Origin: Streptomyces olivaceus
GTDB lineage: Bacteria > Actinomycetota > Actinomycetes > Streptomycetales > Streptomycetaceae
Assembly (NCBI RefSeq): GCF_000721235.1
Contig: NZ_JOFH01000035.1
Coordinates: forward strand, 60,501-124,500
Direction: 5' to 3'
DNA length: 64,000 bases
The notes under the pieces were generated by a model, which was not told the DNA's origin, made no database searches, and was given only the letters and a program-made list of their open reading frames with translations. The position numbers and the translations under genes are program-made. This document shows, piece after piece, positions 41,131 to 48,898 of the stretch (position 1 is the first letter of the stretch; each line of letters opens with the position of its first letter).

Positions 41131-42402
41131 TCAGAGCCCGGCGGGCTGCGGCTCCGCCGCCGGTGACACCGGGCCCCAGGCGAACGGCGGGTCCGGCAGG
41201 TCCCGGCGCAGACCGGGGGCGACCTCGGACTGGAACAGCTCGAGCGACCGCCGGTGCTCGGTCGCGTCCAGCCCGCTCGCGTCGGCCTGCAGATGGGTCA
41301 CCGTGTGTCCGAACCGCTGGTGGTAGCGGTGCACCTTCTCGATCACCTGCTGCGGGCTGCCGATCAGCGCCGAGCTGCGCGCCACGAAGTCCTCCAGGGT
41401 CTCGAAGACGACGGGCAGTCCGGTCTCCCGCCGGAAGGCCAGATTGCTCTCGAAGACGGGCCGGTAGCCGTCCAGGGCCTGCTGCGAGGTGCGGGCCACG
41501 TACAGGCCCGCGGTGCCCGCGCCGACGGCTAGGGGGTGTCGTTTGGATCTGGTCGGTTCCAGGCAACAGTGCCTTGTTGCCCACCCGAGCGGGGTCTGGT
41601 GCGTGCAGCTGCAAGGCGGAGGAGGGCGACAGGGCGGAGCCCTGGCAACCGACGACAACGCCGCAGATGCGCGTGCCAGGCCCCGCGACCCCGACAAGAT
41701 CCAAACGACACCCCCTAGGTCCGCCGGGTCGTGGCCGTAGTGCGCCCAGCGTTCGCGGTAGTGGTCGATCAGCTCGGCGTACGGTTCGACCGGATGGGTC
41801 ACGTTGGCGGAGAAGAGCGGGTCTCCGTAGCGGGCGGCCAGGTCGACGGACTCCCTGCTGGTGGCGCTGCCGTGCCAGACGCGGACGGGTTGCTGGTAGG
41901 GGCGCGGCCAGACCTCGGCGTCGGTCAGTTCCGGCCGGAAGCGCGTGCGGGCGGTGACCCTGTCCTCGCGCCACAGGCGCCGGAAGACCTCGTAGCTCTC
42001 GGCGTTGCGGTCCCACTGGTCCTCGGGCGTGACGTGGAACAGGTCGCGCTGGGCCGCGCCGTTGCCCTTGCCGATGATCAGCTCCAGGCGTCCGCCGGAG
42101 AGGTGGTCGAGGGTCGCGTAGTCCTCGTGGGCCCGGACCGGGTCGAGCAGGCTCAGGGTCGTCACGGCCGTGAACAGCCGTATGCGGCGGGTCAGGGCGG
42201 CGATGTGGCTGAGGACGACCGGCGGCGAGGAGGAGATGAAGGGGCGCTCGTGCCGCTCCCCCACGCCGAAGCCGTCGAATCCCAGCTCCTCGGCGAGCAC
42301 GGCGTTGTCGAGGACCTCGCGGAACCGTGCGCGCGTGCTCTTGAGTTCGCCCGTGACCGGATCGGGGCGGTGCGCGATCAGGGTGATGGCGAGGAACCTC
42401 AC
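41131..42402 (-). CDS. luciferase-like FMN monooxygenase carrying an in-frame MITE insertion
   Basis: A 423-residue luciferase-like monooxygenase. The start RFLAITLIAH, then FDGFGVGERH and DHLSGGRLELIIGKG are typical of CE1758-type flavin-dependent members. About 62 residues (230-291) do not belong to the family. They are encoded by a miniature inverted-repeat element whose insertion kept the frame open. Without it the protein would be 361 residues, the usual size. Flanking sequence rejoins exactly as DPADLAVGAGTAGLY. GTG 42402 overlaps the upstream gene's stop (GTGA). It is the last gene of a three-monooxygenase operon. The inserted segment is Cys- and Pro-rich and may disturb the barrel, so activity is doubtful. 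Confidence 0.82.
   Translation of the reverse strand: MRFLAITLIAHRPDPVTGELKSTRARFREVLDNAVLAEELGFDGFGVGERHERPFISSSPPVVLSHIAALTRRIRLFTAVTTLSLLDPVRAHEDYATLDHLSGGRLELIIGKGNGAAQRDLFHVTPEDQWDRNAESYEVFRRLWREDRVTARTRFRPELTDAEVWPRPYQQPVRVWHGSATSRESVDLAARYGDPLFSANVTHPVEPYAELIDHYRERWAHYGHDPADLGGVVWILSGSRGLARASAALSSVARAPPCRPPPPCSCTHQTPLGWATRHCCLEPTRSKRHPLAVGAGTAGLYVARTSQQALDGYRPVFESNLAFRRETGLPVVFETLEDFVARSSALIGSPQQVIEKVHRYHQRFGHTVTHLQADASGLDATEHRRSLELFQSEVAPGLRRDLPDPPFAWGPVSPAAEPQPAGL
41529..41718. mobile_element. MITE with terminal inverted repeats and CTAG target duplication
   Basis: A 182-bp element (41533-41714) is flanked by direct CTAG copies at 41529-41532 and 41715-41718. Its ends are perfect inverted repeats starting GGGGTGTCGTTTGGATCT, extended by five more pairs after one mismatch. 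It has no transposase. A four-base YTAR target such as CTAG is known for the IS5 group, so an IS5-type element is the likely parent. Insertion adds 186 bp, a multiple of three, and both strands of the element lack stops in the host gene's frame. Confidence 0.85.
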
Positions 42403-43775
42403 GACGCCTCCCGCCGGTCCGCGCTCCCGGCGTCGGGGTGGGCGAGGCCGAGGTGGTCGCGCAGGGTCGTGCCCTCGTAGTCGGCGCGGAAGACGCCCTG
42501 CTCCTGGAGGATCGGGACGACCGTGTCGGCGAACTCGTCCAGGCCGCCGGGGGTGATGTGCGGGACGAGGATGAAGCCGTCGGACGCGTCGGCCTGGACG
42601 AAGTCGTTGATGGTGCGGGCGACGGAGGCCGGGGTGCCGACGAAGGTCTGGCGGTTGCCGGTGTGGATGACGAGGTCGCGGATGGACCAGTTGTTGGCGG
42701 CCGCCCGTTCGCGCCACTCGCGGGCGGTCGCCAGCGGGTCGCGGTACATCCGCACCTGGGCCCGGCCGCGGGCGATGTGCTCCTCGCTCACGTCCGGGTC
42801 GACGCCGGGCAGCGGGCCCTCCGGGTCGTAGGAGGACAGGTCGCGGTTCCAGACGAACTCCAGGTGCTTGAGGGCGGTGGCCCCGCTGACCTGCTGCCGG
42901 CGGACCTCGCGGGCGCGCTCCTCGGCGTCGGCGTCGGTGTCCCCGAGGACGAAGGTCGCGGCGGGCAGGATCAGCAGTTCGTCCGGGCCGCGGCCGTACT
43001 TGGCGAGGCGGCGTTTGACGTCCCGGTAGAAGTCCCGGCCCTCCTCCAGGGTGGCGTGCCGGCTGAAGATGGCGTCCGCGTCGGCGGCGGCGAACTCGCG
43101 GCCCTCCTCGGAGTCCCCGGCCTGGAAGATCACCGGGCGGCCCTGCGGGGAGCGCGGGACGTCGAAGCGGCCGTGGATGTCGAAGTGCTGCCCCTGGTGG
43201 ACGAAGGCGCCGGCCTTGGCGTCGGCGAGGAAGGTTCCGGTGTCCGGGTCGGCGACGATCTCGTCCCCGCGCCAGGAGTCGAAGAGTTCGTTGGCCGTGC
43301 CGAGGAACTCGCGGGCCCGGGAGTAGCGTTCGTGCTGCGGCAGGAAGCCGCCGCGCCGGAAGTTCTCACCGGTGAAGGCATCCCACGAGGTGACGACGTT
43401 CCAGGCGGAGCGCCCGCCGGAGAGGTGGTCGAGGCTGGCGAACTGGCGGGCGACCTCGTAGGGCTCGTTGAAGGTGGAGTTGATGGTGCCGGTCAGACCG
43501 AGGCGGTCGGTGACGGCGGCGAGTGCGGCGAGCACGGTGAAGGTGTCGGGGCGGCCGACGACGTCGAGGTCGTAGATTTGGCCGCCCTGTTCGCGCAGGC
43601 GCAGTCCCTCGGCGAGGAAGAGGAAGTCGAACTTGGCGCGTTCGGCGGTCCGCGCGAAGTGCGCGAAGGAGCTGAACTCGATGTGGCTGCCGGCCTCCGG
43701 GTCGCTCCACACGGTGGTGTTGTTGACGCCGGGGAAGTGCGCGGCCAGGTGGATCTGCTTCAGCGGCTTGGTCAT
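42399..43775 (-). CDS. NtaA/SnaA/DszA-family FMN-dependent monooxygenase
   Basis: A 458-residue flavin monooxygenase. Features of the NtaA/DszA branch are NNTTVWSDPEAGSHIEFSSFAHFARTAERAKFDF split by the sheet core, EPYEVARQFASLDHLSGGRSAWNVVTSWD, and PVIFQAGDSEEGREFAA. Enzymes of this family oxidise aminopolycarboxylates, sulfones, sulfonates or similar compounds using FMNH2 from a partner reductase. No reductase is in this operon. It lies between two other luciferase-like genes, 19 bp after the first, and behind a leader peptide. The setting suggests use of an organosulfur compound. ATG 43775 is well supported. Confidence 0.85.
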   Translation of the reverse strand: MTKPLKQIHLAAHFPGVNNTTVWSDPEAGSHIEFSSFAHFARTAERAKFDFLFLAEGLRLREQGGQIYDLDVVGRPDTFTVLAALAAVTDRLGLTGTINSTFNEPYEVARQFASLDHLSGGRSAWNVVTSWDAFTGENFRRGGFLPQHERYSRAREFLGTANELFDSWRGDEIVADPDTGTFLADAKAGAFVHQGQHFDIHGRFDVPRSPQGRPVIFQAGDSEEGREFAAADADAIFSRHATLEEGRDFYRDVKRRLAKYGRGPDELLILPAATFVLGDTDADAEERAREVRRQQVSGATALKHLEFVWNRDLSSYDPEGPLPGVDPDVSEEHIARGRAQVRMYRDPLATAREWRERAAANNWSIRDLVIHTGNRQTFVGTPASVARTINDFVQADASDGFILVPHITPGGLDEFADTVVPILQEQGVFRADYEGTTLRDHLGLAHPDAGSADRREAS

Positions 43776-43794
43776 GGCGGGGTGCCCTTCCGGC

Positions 43795-44994
43795 TCAGGC
43801 GGCGTAGCGGTTGGCGGGGCGGGACAGACCGAGCAGTCCGCGCAGGGTGTCGGCCTCGTAGGCGCGGCGGAAGACTCCGCGGCGCTGGAGTTCGGGGACC
43901 AGCCCGCGGGTGATGGCCGGGAGGTCGTGGCCGTGGACGGCGGGCCGCAGCCGGAAGCCGGTCAGCCCGGCCGACGCGAACTCCTCGATGAGGTCGGCGA
44001 GTTGGACGGGACTGCCGGTGAAGATCCGGGCGTCGCTGGTGTACGGCTGTCCGGCCCGCTCGTCGAGGCGGTCCCGGCGGGCGGCGGCCCGCGCGGGGTC
44101 GTCGTCGAGGAAGACCACCAGGTCGGCGAAGACGTGCAGGGGTTCGGCGGCGCGTCCCGCACGCTCCTGTTCGGCACGGATCTCGGCGACGATCGCCCGC
44201 GCCTGGCCCGTGTCGTGCGGGGTGACGTATCCGACGTCGGTCTGCCAGGCCACGAGCCGGTACGGCACGGTCGCGTGGGCGAGGGCGGTCACCAGCGGCT
44301 GGCCCTGCGGCGGACGGGGGGTGATGGAGGGGCCCTTGACGCTGAAGCGCGGGCCCTGGAAGTCGATGTAGTGCAGCTTGTCCCGGTCGACGAACCGGCC
44401 CGTGGCCGCGTCCCGGATCTCCGCGTCGTCCTCCCAGCTGTCCCAGAGACGGCGGACGACCTCGACGTGGTCGGCGGCCTCGTCGAACAACTCGGCGACG
44501 CGTTCCTGCGATTCCGGGCTCTCGTAGTCGTCGATGGCCGGTGCGGTGCGGCGGCCGAAGTGGGCGGCCTCGTCGGGGCGGGCGGAGATCTTCACGCGCA
44601 GTCCGGCGCGGCCGGTGCTGACGTAGTCGAGGGTGGCGACGGCCTTGGAGATGTGGAACGGCTCGGTGTGGGTGGCGATCACGGTCGGCACCAGCCCGAT
44701 GTGCCGGGTCAGGGGCGCGACGCGGGCGGCGACCAGGACGGCGTCCAGCCGGCCGCGTACCTGGTCGGTGCGGTCGTCGGGGGCGAGGAGGCGGGATGAC
44801 TGCAGGCCCAGCCCGTCCTCCAGGGTCACGAAGTCGAGCAGGCCGCGCTCGGCCTCGGCGACCAGGTCGGCCCAGTGTCCTGCGGTGAACAGGTCGCGGG
44901 CGCGGGCGGAGGGCTCGCGCCAGGAGGCGGGGTGCCAGCCGGTGCCGTCGAGCGCGACGGCCAGGTGCAGTGGAGCGGGCGAGGTGCTGGACAC
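43795..44994 (-). CDS. luciferase-like (LLM) flavin-dependent oxidoreductase
   Basis: A 399-residue member of the bacterial luciferase superfamily. Core blocks include HWADLVAEAERGLLDFVTLEDG, RHIGLVPTVIATHTEPFHISKAVATLDYVSTGRAGLRVKI and PLVTALAHATVPYRLVAWQTDVGYVT. GTG 44994 is chosen because an AAGGGA site precedes it and the long upstream extension runs through a tandem-repeat region. It is the first enzyme gene of the operon, 193 bp after leader peptide 1. Substrate unknown; likely the same pathway as the next two monooxygenases. Confidence 0.83.
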   Translation of the reverse strand: MSSTSPAPLHLAVALDGTGWHPASWREPSARARDLFTAGHWADLVAEAERGLLDFVTLEDGLGLQSSRLLAPDDRTDQVRGRLDAVLVAARVAPLTRHIGLVPTVIATHTEPFHISKAVATLDYVSTGRAGLRVKISARPDEAAHFGRRTAPAIDDYESPESQERVAELFDEAADHVEVVRRLWDSWEDDAEIRDAATGRFVDRDKLHYIDFQGPRFSVKGPSITPRPPQGQPLVTALAHATVPYRLVAWQTDVGYVTPHDTGQARAIVAEIRAEQERAGRAAEPLHVFADLVVFLDDDPARAAARRDRLDERAGQPYTSDARIFTGSPVQLADLIEEFASAGLTGFRLRPAVHGHDLPAITRGLVPELQRRGVFRRAYEADTLRGLLGLSRPANRYAA

Positions 44995-45032
44995 AGGTGT
45001 CCCTTCGTGGTGGTCCGACTTGGTGGGCGTCC

Positions 45033-45084
45033 CGGGCGTCCGGCTCGGGCGTCCGGTTCGGGCGTCCGGTTCGGGCGTCCGGCC
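45033..45084. repeat. four tandem copies of a 13-bp unit in an operon leader
   Basis: CGGGCGTCCGGTT-like units occur at 45033, 45046, 45059 and 45072 with changes only in the last two bases. They lie in the untranslated leader between leader peptide 1 and the first monooxygenase gene, where RNA folding for attenuation would be expected. Confidence 0.85.
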
Positions 45085-45187
45085 GGAGCGTTCGGCTCGG
45101 GCGTCGGCGGGCTCGGCCGTACGGCCGAGCTGTCCGCACGGGGACGCCGGCCGGCGCGCGCGACGGCGCACGGCGGTGGAGCGACGG

Positions 45188-45274
45188 TCAGCGGCGACAG
45201 AGCGCGCCGGCCACCCGCGCGAGGTCGATCCAGGGCCGGGAGTGGAGGCGGACGGAGTGCGGGGCACCTGCCAC
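45188..45274 (-). CDS. leader peptide 1 (cysteine-type uORF)
   Basis: A 28-residue ORF ending in RPWIDLARVAGALCRR. GTG 45274 has a GGAGG site eight bases upstream. Short Streptomyces leader peptides of the pattern RxHxDLxRVxSALCRR are known ahead of sulfur-metabolism genes and are thought to sense cysteine by translation. This one has one Cys followed by two Arg, with the stop next. It precedes three monooxygenase genes by 193 bp and starts 62 bp after the GNAT gene's stop. The family identification rests on the motif. Confidence 0.72.
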   Translation of the reverse strand: MAGAPHSVRLHSRPWIDLARVAGALCRR

Positions 45275-45336
45275 GTCGGTCACCTCCGTCGTCCGCGCGG
45301 GCCGCTTCGACGGCCCGCCGCTCAGCTCGCCTGCGG

Positions 45337-46083
45337 TCACAACGCCCCTGCCGCGGCCGCTGTTCCCGGCGTGCGCACCTGGCGGAAGTCGGTGTGCCGG
45401 CGCAGGGTGAAGCCGAGCGACTCGTAGAGCGCGACGGCCCCGGTGTTGCTCGCGGCGGCGTGCAGGAACGCAGTGTCGCCGCGTTCGCGGATGCCCGCGG
45501 CGACGGCGCGGACCAGGCGGGTGGCCAGGCCCCGGCCGCGGTGGGCGGGGTCGGTGCACACGGCGCTGATCTCGGTCCAGCCGGGCAGCCGCAGCCGTTC
45601 GCCGGCCAGGGCGATCAGCCTGCCCCGGTGCCGGATGCCGAGGTAGGTGCCGAGGAGCACGGTCCGGGGCAGGAAGGGGCCGGGCCGGGTGCGGGCGACC
45701 AGGTCCAGGATCTCGGGGACGTCGGCGGGGCCGAGCCGTACCGCCCCGCGGTCCGGCTCGGCGCGCAGCGCGGTGTCCACGAGCTGGACGCCGGGCACGT
45801 CGCCCGAGGTCCGCCAGCCCGGCGGGACGGAGCGGACACCGGGCAGCGCGACGGCCGCGTCGGGGCCGAGGAGGCGGTGCAGGTCGGCCCAGGCGGCCGG
45901 GTCCGCGGGGTCCTCCACGGCGGCGAAGACGCCGACGTCCGCCGAGTAGCGCGCCGCTTTGCCGACGCGTTCGGCGAGGGCGGCGTGCGGGCCGGTCAGG
46001 GCGGCCCACACGGCGTTGTCGAGGGGGTGCGGAGCGGGGTCGGCCGGGGTCGCGCTCCCGCGCAGACGGGTCGGCTGGGTCAC
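45337..46083 (-). CDS. GNAT-family N-acetyltransferase
   Basis: A 248-residue protein whose C-terminal half is a GNAT domain. The acetyl-CoA site reads ISAVCTDPAHRGRGLATRLVRAV (about residues 170-192), followed by FLHAAASNTGAVALYESLGF. The N-terminal half lacks clear motifs. GTG 46083 is chosen for its GAAGGAAG site. It lies 300 bp downstream of leader peptide 2, suggesting control by attenuation. In sulfur loci such enzymes could acetylate a thiol-bearing amine, but the substrate is not evident. Confidence 0.8.
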   Translation of the reverse strand: MTQPTRLRGSATPADPAPHPLDNAVWAALTGPHAALAERVGKAARYSADVGVFAAVEDPADPAAWADLHRLLGPDAAVALPGVRSVPPGWRTSGDVPGVQLVDTALRAEPDRGAVRLGPADVPEILDLVARTRPGPFLPRTVLLGTYLGIRHRGRLIALAGERLRLPGWTEISAVCTDPAHRGRGLATRLVRAVAAGIRERGDTAFLHAAASNTGAVALYESLGFTLRRHTDFRQVRTPGTAAAAGAL

Positions 46084-46383
46084 GGGGCGGCTTCCTTCTC
46101 TGCGACGAGTGCGGCGACTTCTGCACTTCTGCTTCTGCGGCATGCGCCTCGGTCCGGTGCCGACGGCGTGCCAGGAGGCGAAGGACCACTTCGCGTGCCG
46201 GCCGCTCCGGTACCGGGGACCGTGCGGCCCGGCACGGCGCGGGGGCAGGGCGGTGGAGACCGCTCTGCGGCGCGGGCGCGTCGGACGCGGACGCACGGGG
46301 ATCCGGGGGCGGGAGCGGACAACGGCACACCAGGGGCGGTGTTCGTCGTGGCCGGGCGCCTGCCGCGGGACCGGGGGAAGAGA
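46084..46383. other. 300-bp leader between leader peptide 2 and the GNAT gene
   Basis: No gene is supported. The stretch is what an attenuator region would occupy. CGGTACCGGAGCGGCCGGCAC-like GC-rich palindromic pieces occur near 46197-46220, but I cannot define competing stems by eye. Confidence 0.4.
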
Positions 46384-46521
46384 TCAGTCCCGGCGGCGGG
46401 CGCGGCCGGAGCCGGTACACAGTGCGCTGCTGACGCGGAGCAGGTCGACGGCGCGGTCGGCGACGAGGCGGCTCGGGCACGCACGTACGCGGCCCGCGGC
46501 CGGCCTGTCAGCTGTGCGCAT
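46384..46521 (-). CDS. leader peptide 2 (cysteine-type uORF)
   Basis: A 45-residue ORF from ATG 46521 with the signature RAVDLLRVSSALCTG followed by an Arg-rich tail. It shares DLLRVSSA with leader peptide 3 and DLxRVxxALC with leader peptide 1. One Cys lies in the signature and another near residue 15. It is positioned upstream of the GNAT gene. The start has a GGGTGACGGAC stretch as a weak ribosome site. Confidence 0.65.
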   Translation of the reverse strand: MRTADRPAAGRVRACPSRLVADRAVDLLRVSSALCTGSGRARRRD

Positions 46522-46578
46522 GTCCGTCACCCGTCACTGTCCGGCCCGCCGGGGCCTCGCGCTTACCGAAGCGACTCG

Positions 46579-46623
46579 TACTGCGAGTAGGGCGAGTACT
46601 GCGAGTACTGCTCGTACCGCTCG
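46579..46623. repeat. five tandem copies of a 9-bp unit
   Basis: Units TACTGCGAG, TAGGGCGAG, TACTGCGAG, TACTGCTCG and TACCGCTCG follow each other without gaps. They lie in the presumed promoter region of leader peptide 2, downstream of the stop of the quinone-reductase-like gene in the transcribed direction. Confidence 0.85.
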
Positions 46624-46777
46624 TGCGAAGTGAGTCGTCCGGTCCGGTCGTCACCTGGAGCACCCCACCGCGGAGCGAGGGTTGCCGGTCAGCGAGCCAG
46701 GGCTTGTCGCTGACGCTCATGACCTTTCTGCGTTCGCAAGTAACGCAGTTGCCCGTACGGCTGTCAACGTCCGTCCG

Positions 46778-47452
46778 TCAGGCGGGACGGCCCGGGAGGT
46801 GGCGGCCGAAGGCCGGGTGGGCACTCAGGCGGCGCACGTGGGACCAGAGGGCGGGGTGCGCGGCGGCCCGCTGCGGGGTGTCGCGGCGGACGAGGGCCAC
46901 CCACACCTCCACGTCGGCCGCGGTCAGCCGGTCGCCCAGGACGTGCGAGTGCGCGCGCAGGCGCCGCTCCAGTACGTCGAGGACCTCGGGCAGGGCCTGG
47001 GGGTCGGCGCTGCGCGCGCACAGTTCCTCGACGGCCTCCGTCTCGCCCTCGGCGCCGCACGGGTACAGCTGCGGACCGGCGGCGGACGGGAAGCACCGGG
47101 CGAGGTCGCGCGTGATGTCGCGGGCGTGCGTGCTGACGATCCGGCCCGACCAGCTGTCGCTGAGCACCGGCGCGACGGCGGGGCCCCGGTAGTGGTGCGC
47201 GCTCGCCTCGTAGAGCGGGCGCAGCGCCGAGTGGCCGCCGTCGGGACAGTCGGGGACCGGGTCCAGGAAGGTCACCGGACAGATCTCGTCCAGGCCGAGC
47301 AGAGCGTGCACGACGGCGATGCCCAGACAGGCGTCGTGGCCGGGCGACAGGTGGAGGCGGTAGCGGCGCGGCACGGCGTAGTGGCCGCTGCGCGGGTCGC
47401 GGCCGATCCGTCCCCGGAAGACGGGGGCGGGGGTGAGCGGTGTGACGGACAT
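46778..47452 (-). CDS. glutathionyl-hydroquinone reductase-like (GST fold) protein, catalytic Cys lost
   Basis: A 224-residue protein with an ECM4-type GST fold. PVLSDSWSGRIVSTHARDITRDL, LGDRLTAADVEVWVALVRRD and PALWSHVRRLSAHPAF match family blocks. The N-terminal active-site motif CPWAxR, which supplies the catalytic Cys, is replaced by HDACLG when aligned on the following LLGL. Streptomyces use mycothiol rather than glutathione, so the true thiol partner is uncertain. ATG 47452 (MSVTPLTPAP) starts the conserved part. It follows leader peptide 3 by 121 bp. The role may be in thiol or quinone handling, or only structural. Confidence 0.68.
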   Translation of the reverse strand: MSVTPLTPAPVFRGRIGRDPRSGHYAVPRRYRLHLSPGHDACLGIAVVHALLGLDEICPVTFLDPVPDCPDGGHSALRPLYEASAHHYRGPAVAPVLSDSWSGRIVSTHARDITRDLARCFPSAAGPQLYPCGAEGETEAVEELCARSADPQALPEVLDVLERRLRAHSHVLGDRLTAADVEVWVALVRRDTPQRAAAHPALWSHVRRLSAHPAFGRHLPGRPA

Positions 47453-47573
47453 GGTTCTCCCCGGGGGCGGGGCGCGTGCGGGCACGCGCGGCAAGGGCGG
47501 ACGGCGGGCCTGGGCGGGCGCGGGCCCGGACGGCGTCCGTACGGGGACCGCCGCCGGCCGGCGCCGGACGGGC

Positions 47574-47696
47574 TCAGCTCGGGGAGCTGATCGCGCTGCT
47601 GACGCGGAGGAGGTCGATGTGACGGCGGGAGGTGAGCAGGGGGGACCGTCCGGGCGTGCGGTGCTCGTCGCCGGTGACCTGGTGGAGGCGCCCCAT
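47574..47696 (-). CDS. leader peptide 3 (cysteine-type motif without cysteine)
   Basis: A 40-residue ORF from ATG 47696 (GGTAGGG site upstream) ending RRHIDLLRVSSAISSPS. The HIDLLRVSSA core is the same as in classical Streptomyces sulfur leader peptides, but the position normally held by LC is IS. The peptide therefore contains no Cys at all. It heads the glutathionyl-hydroquinone-reductase-like gene. Confidence 0.65.
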   Translation of the reverse strand: MGRLHQVTGDEHRTPGRSPLLTSRRHIDLLRVSSAISSPS

Positions 47697-48220
47697 GTTT
47701 CCCTACCTGTTCACTAGGATTACTGGGGAAGTGTCGAACGGCGCCGGGGGCGCGTCAAGGGGGCGTCCGCCCAGCAAGAAGAGAAGCCCCCGCACCCCCG
47801 GGCCCCGGCGCTCGCGCGCACTCTCGGTCGCGCGCCCCCGCGCGCCGCGTCGGCGCGCGGCGCCCGCAGCAGTTCGGTGAACGACGCCCTGGCCGCCGGC
47901 TGACCGGAAACCGTACCGGCCCGCCGCCGGGAGGACCGGCCACCGCTACTGGCCGCCGCCCGGAAGACCGGAGCGGTCTTCCGGGCGGCGGCCGGGCAGG
48001 GCGGACATCCCGCGCGTCGGCGAACGTGGCGGTCGGCCGCGGCGGACGCACAGGCGCGCTGGGCCTCGGCGCCGCCGGGGCGGCGCGGTCGCGTGCTGAG
48101 CCGCGCGCCCTTCACCTGCTCGTCGGACGGCCGGAGTGGTTCGCCGCGCGCTCCGGGCACCTCACTCCCCCGGCGCGTCCCGCGGGCGGGTGAGGGCCCG
48201 GACACGGTCCGGTATGCGGC
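47697..48220. other. 524-bp intergenic region
   Basis: No gene is supported. The left end is the promoter of leader peptide 3, with a CCTA/TAGG imperfect palindrome at about 47701-47720. The middle holds a strong hairpin at 47951-47993. The rest is very GC-rich without visible structure. Confidence 0.5.
47951..47993. terminator. 19-bp perfect hairpin
   Basis: GGCCGCCGCCCGGAAGACC pairs perfectly with its complement around a 5-base loop. It lies 228 bp beyond the nitroreductase stop and is the strongest hairpin in this region. It probably ends the regulator/nitroreductase transcript and marks the edge of the biosynthetic cluster. Confidence 0.65.
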
Positions 48221-48850
48221 TCAGGCCATCCGCACCGCCTGCTCGAAGGTGGGCCTCGGCAGCCGCTCGCGGAACGCGTCGTCGGCCGGGTGGCCGATGT
48301 TCACCAGGAGGACCGAGCGCCACCGGCCGTCGTCGAAGAACTCCTTGTCCACCGCCGCGGCGTTGAAGCCCTTCATCGGACCGGCGACCAGCCCGGCGGC
48401 GCGGACCGCGAGAATGAAGTAGCCGGCCTGGAGGGTGGTGTTGAAGTCGCCGTGGCTGTTGCGGAGTTCGTCGTTGGCCTCCAGCATGGTCCGGAAGTTC
48501 GGGTTGGACGGGGCGAGCACGGGCACGTACTCCGGGTACTGGGTGTCCACCGCGATCACGGCCGTGACCGGCGCCGAGGCGGTCTGTGCACGGTTGGGCT
48601 CGGCTACGCCGCGCAGCAGCCGCTCCTTGCCGTCCGGGGTACGCACGAACAGCACTCGCATCGGGTTGATGTTGGCCGAGGTCGGCGCCCACTTGACGAG
48701 CTCGTAGACGGCTCGCAGGCGGTCGTCGGACACCGGCTCGGAGCTGAAGCTGTACGCGGTCCGGGCGTCGGTGAACAACAACTGCCTTCCCCCGGGCGAC
48801 AACTCGTAGAGGTGCGAGAGGTCTGCGGAAGTCGGGGTGGTCTCGGTCAC
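48221..48850 (-). CDS. nitroreductase-family protein (RutE/malonic semialdehyde reductase-like)
   Basis: A 209-residue FMN-dependent oxidoreductase of the nitroreductase fold. Motifs are YSFSSEPVSDDRLRAVYELVKWAPTSANINP split across the first helices (phosphate-binding and FMN contacts) and AGLVAGPMKGFN in the middle. The best resemblance is to RutE-type reductases. It lies 48 bp after the LAL regulator gene and is probably co-transcribed. In an ansamycin setting it could adjust a quinone or enone, but this is inference. GTG 48850 is the start. Confidence 0.8.
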   Translation of the reverse strand: MTETTPTSADLSHLYELSPGGRQLLFTDARTAYSFSSEPVSDDRLRAVYELVKWAPTSANINPMRVLFVRTPDGKERLLRGVAEPNRAQTASAPVTAVIAVDTQYPEYVPVLAPSNPNFRTMLEANDELRNSHGDFNTTLQAGYFILAVRAAGLVAGPMKGFNAAAVDKEFFDDGRWRSVLLVNIGHPADDAFRERLPRPTFEQAVRMA

Positions 48851-48898
48851 GGTGGCGTCCTCGTTTCCCTTGTTGCGAGTGATGGGTCGGCGGTGGTG

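Noticed and set aside
41533..41714. A transposase or small gene inside the inserted element
   Set aside because: At 182 bp it cannot encode a transposase and its short frames show no family features; it is best seen as a non-autonomous element.
45033..46623. CRISPR array
   Set aside because: The repeats are 9-13 bp, contiguous, without spacers, and no cas genes occur anywhere in the window.
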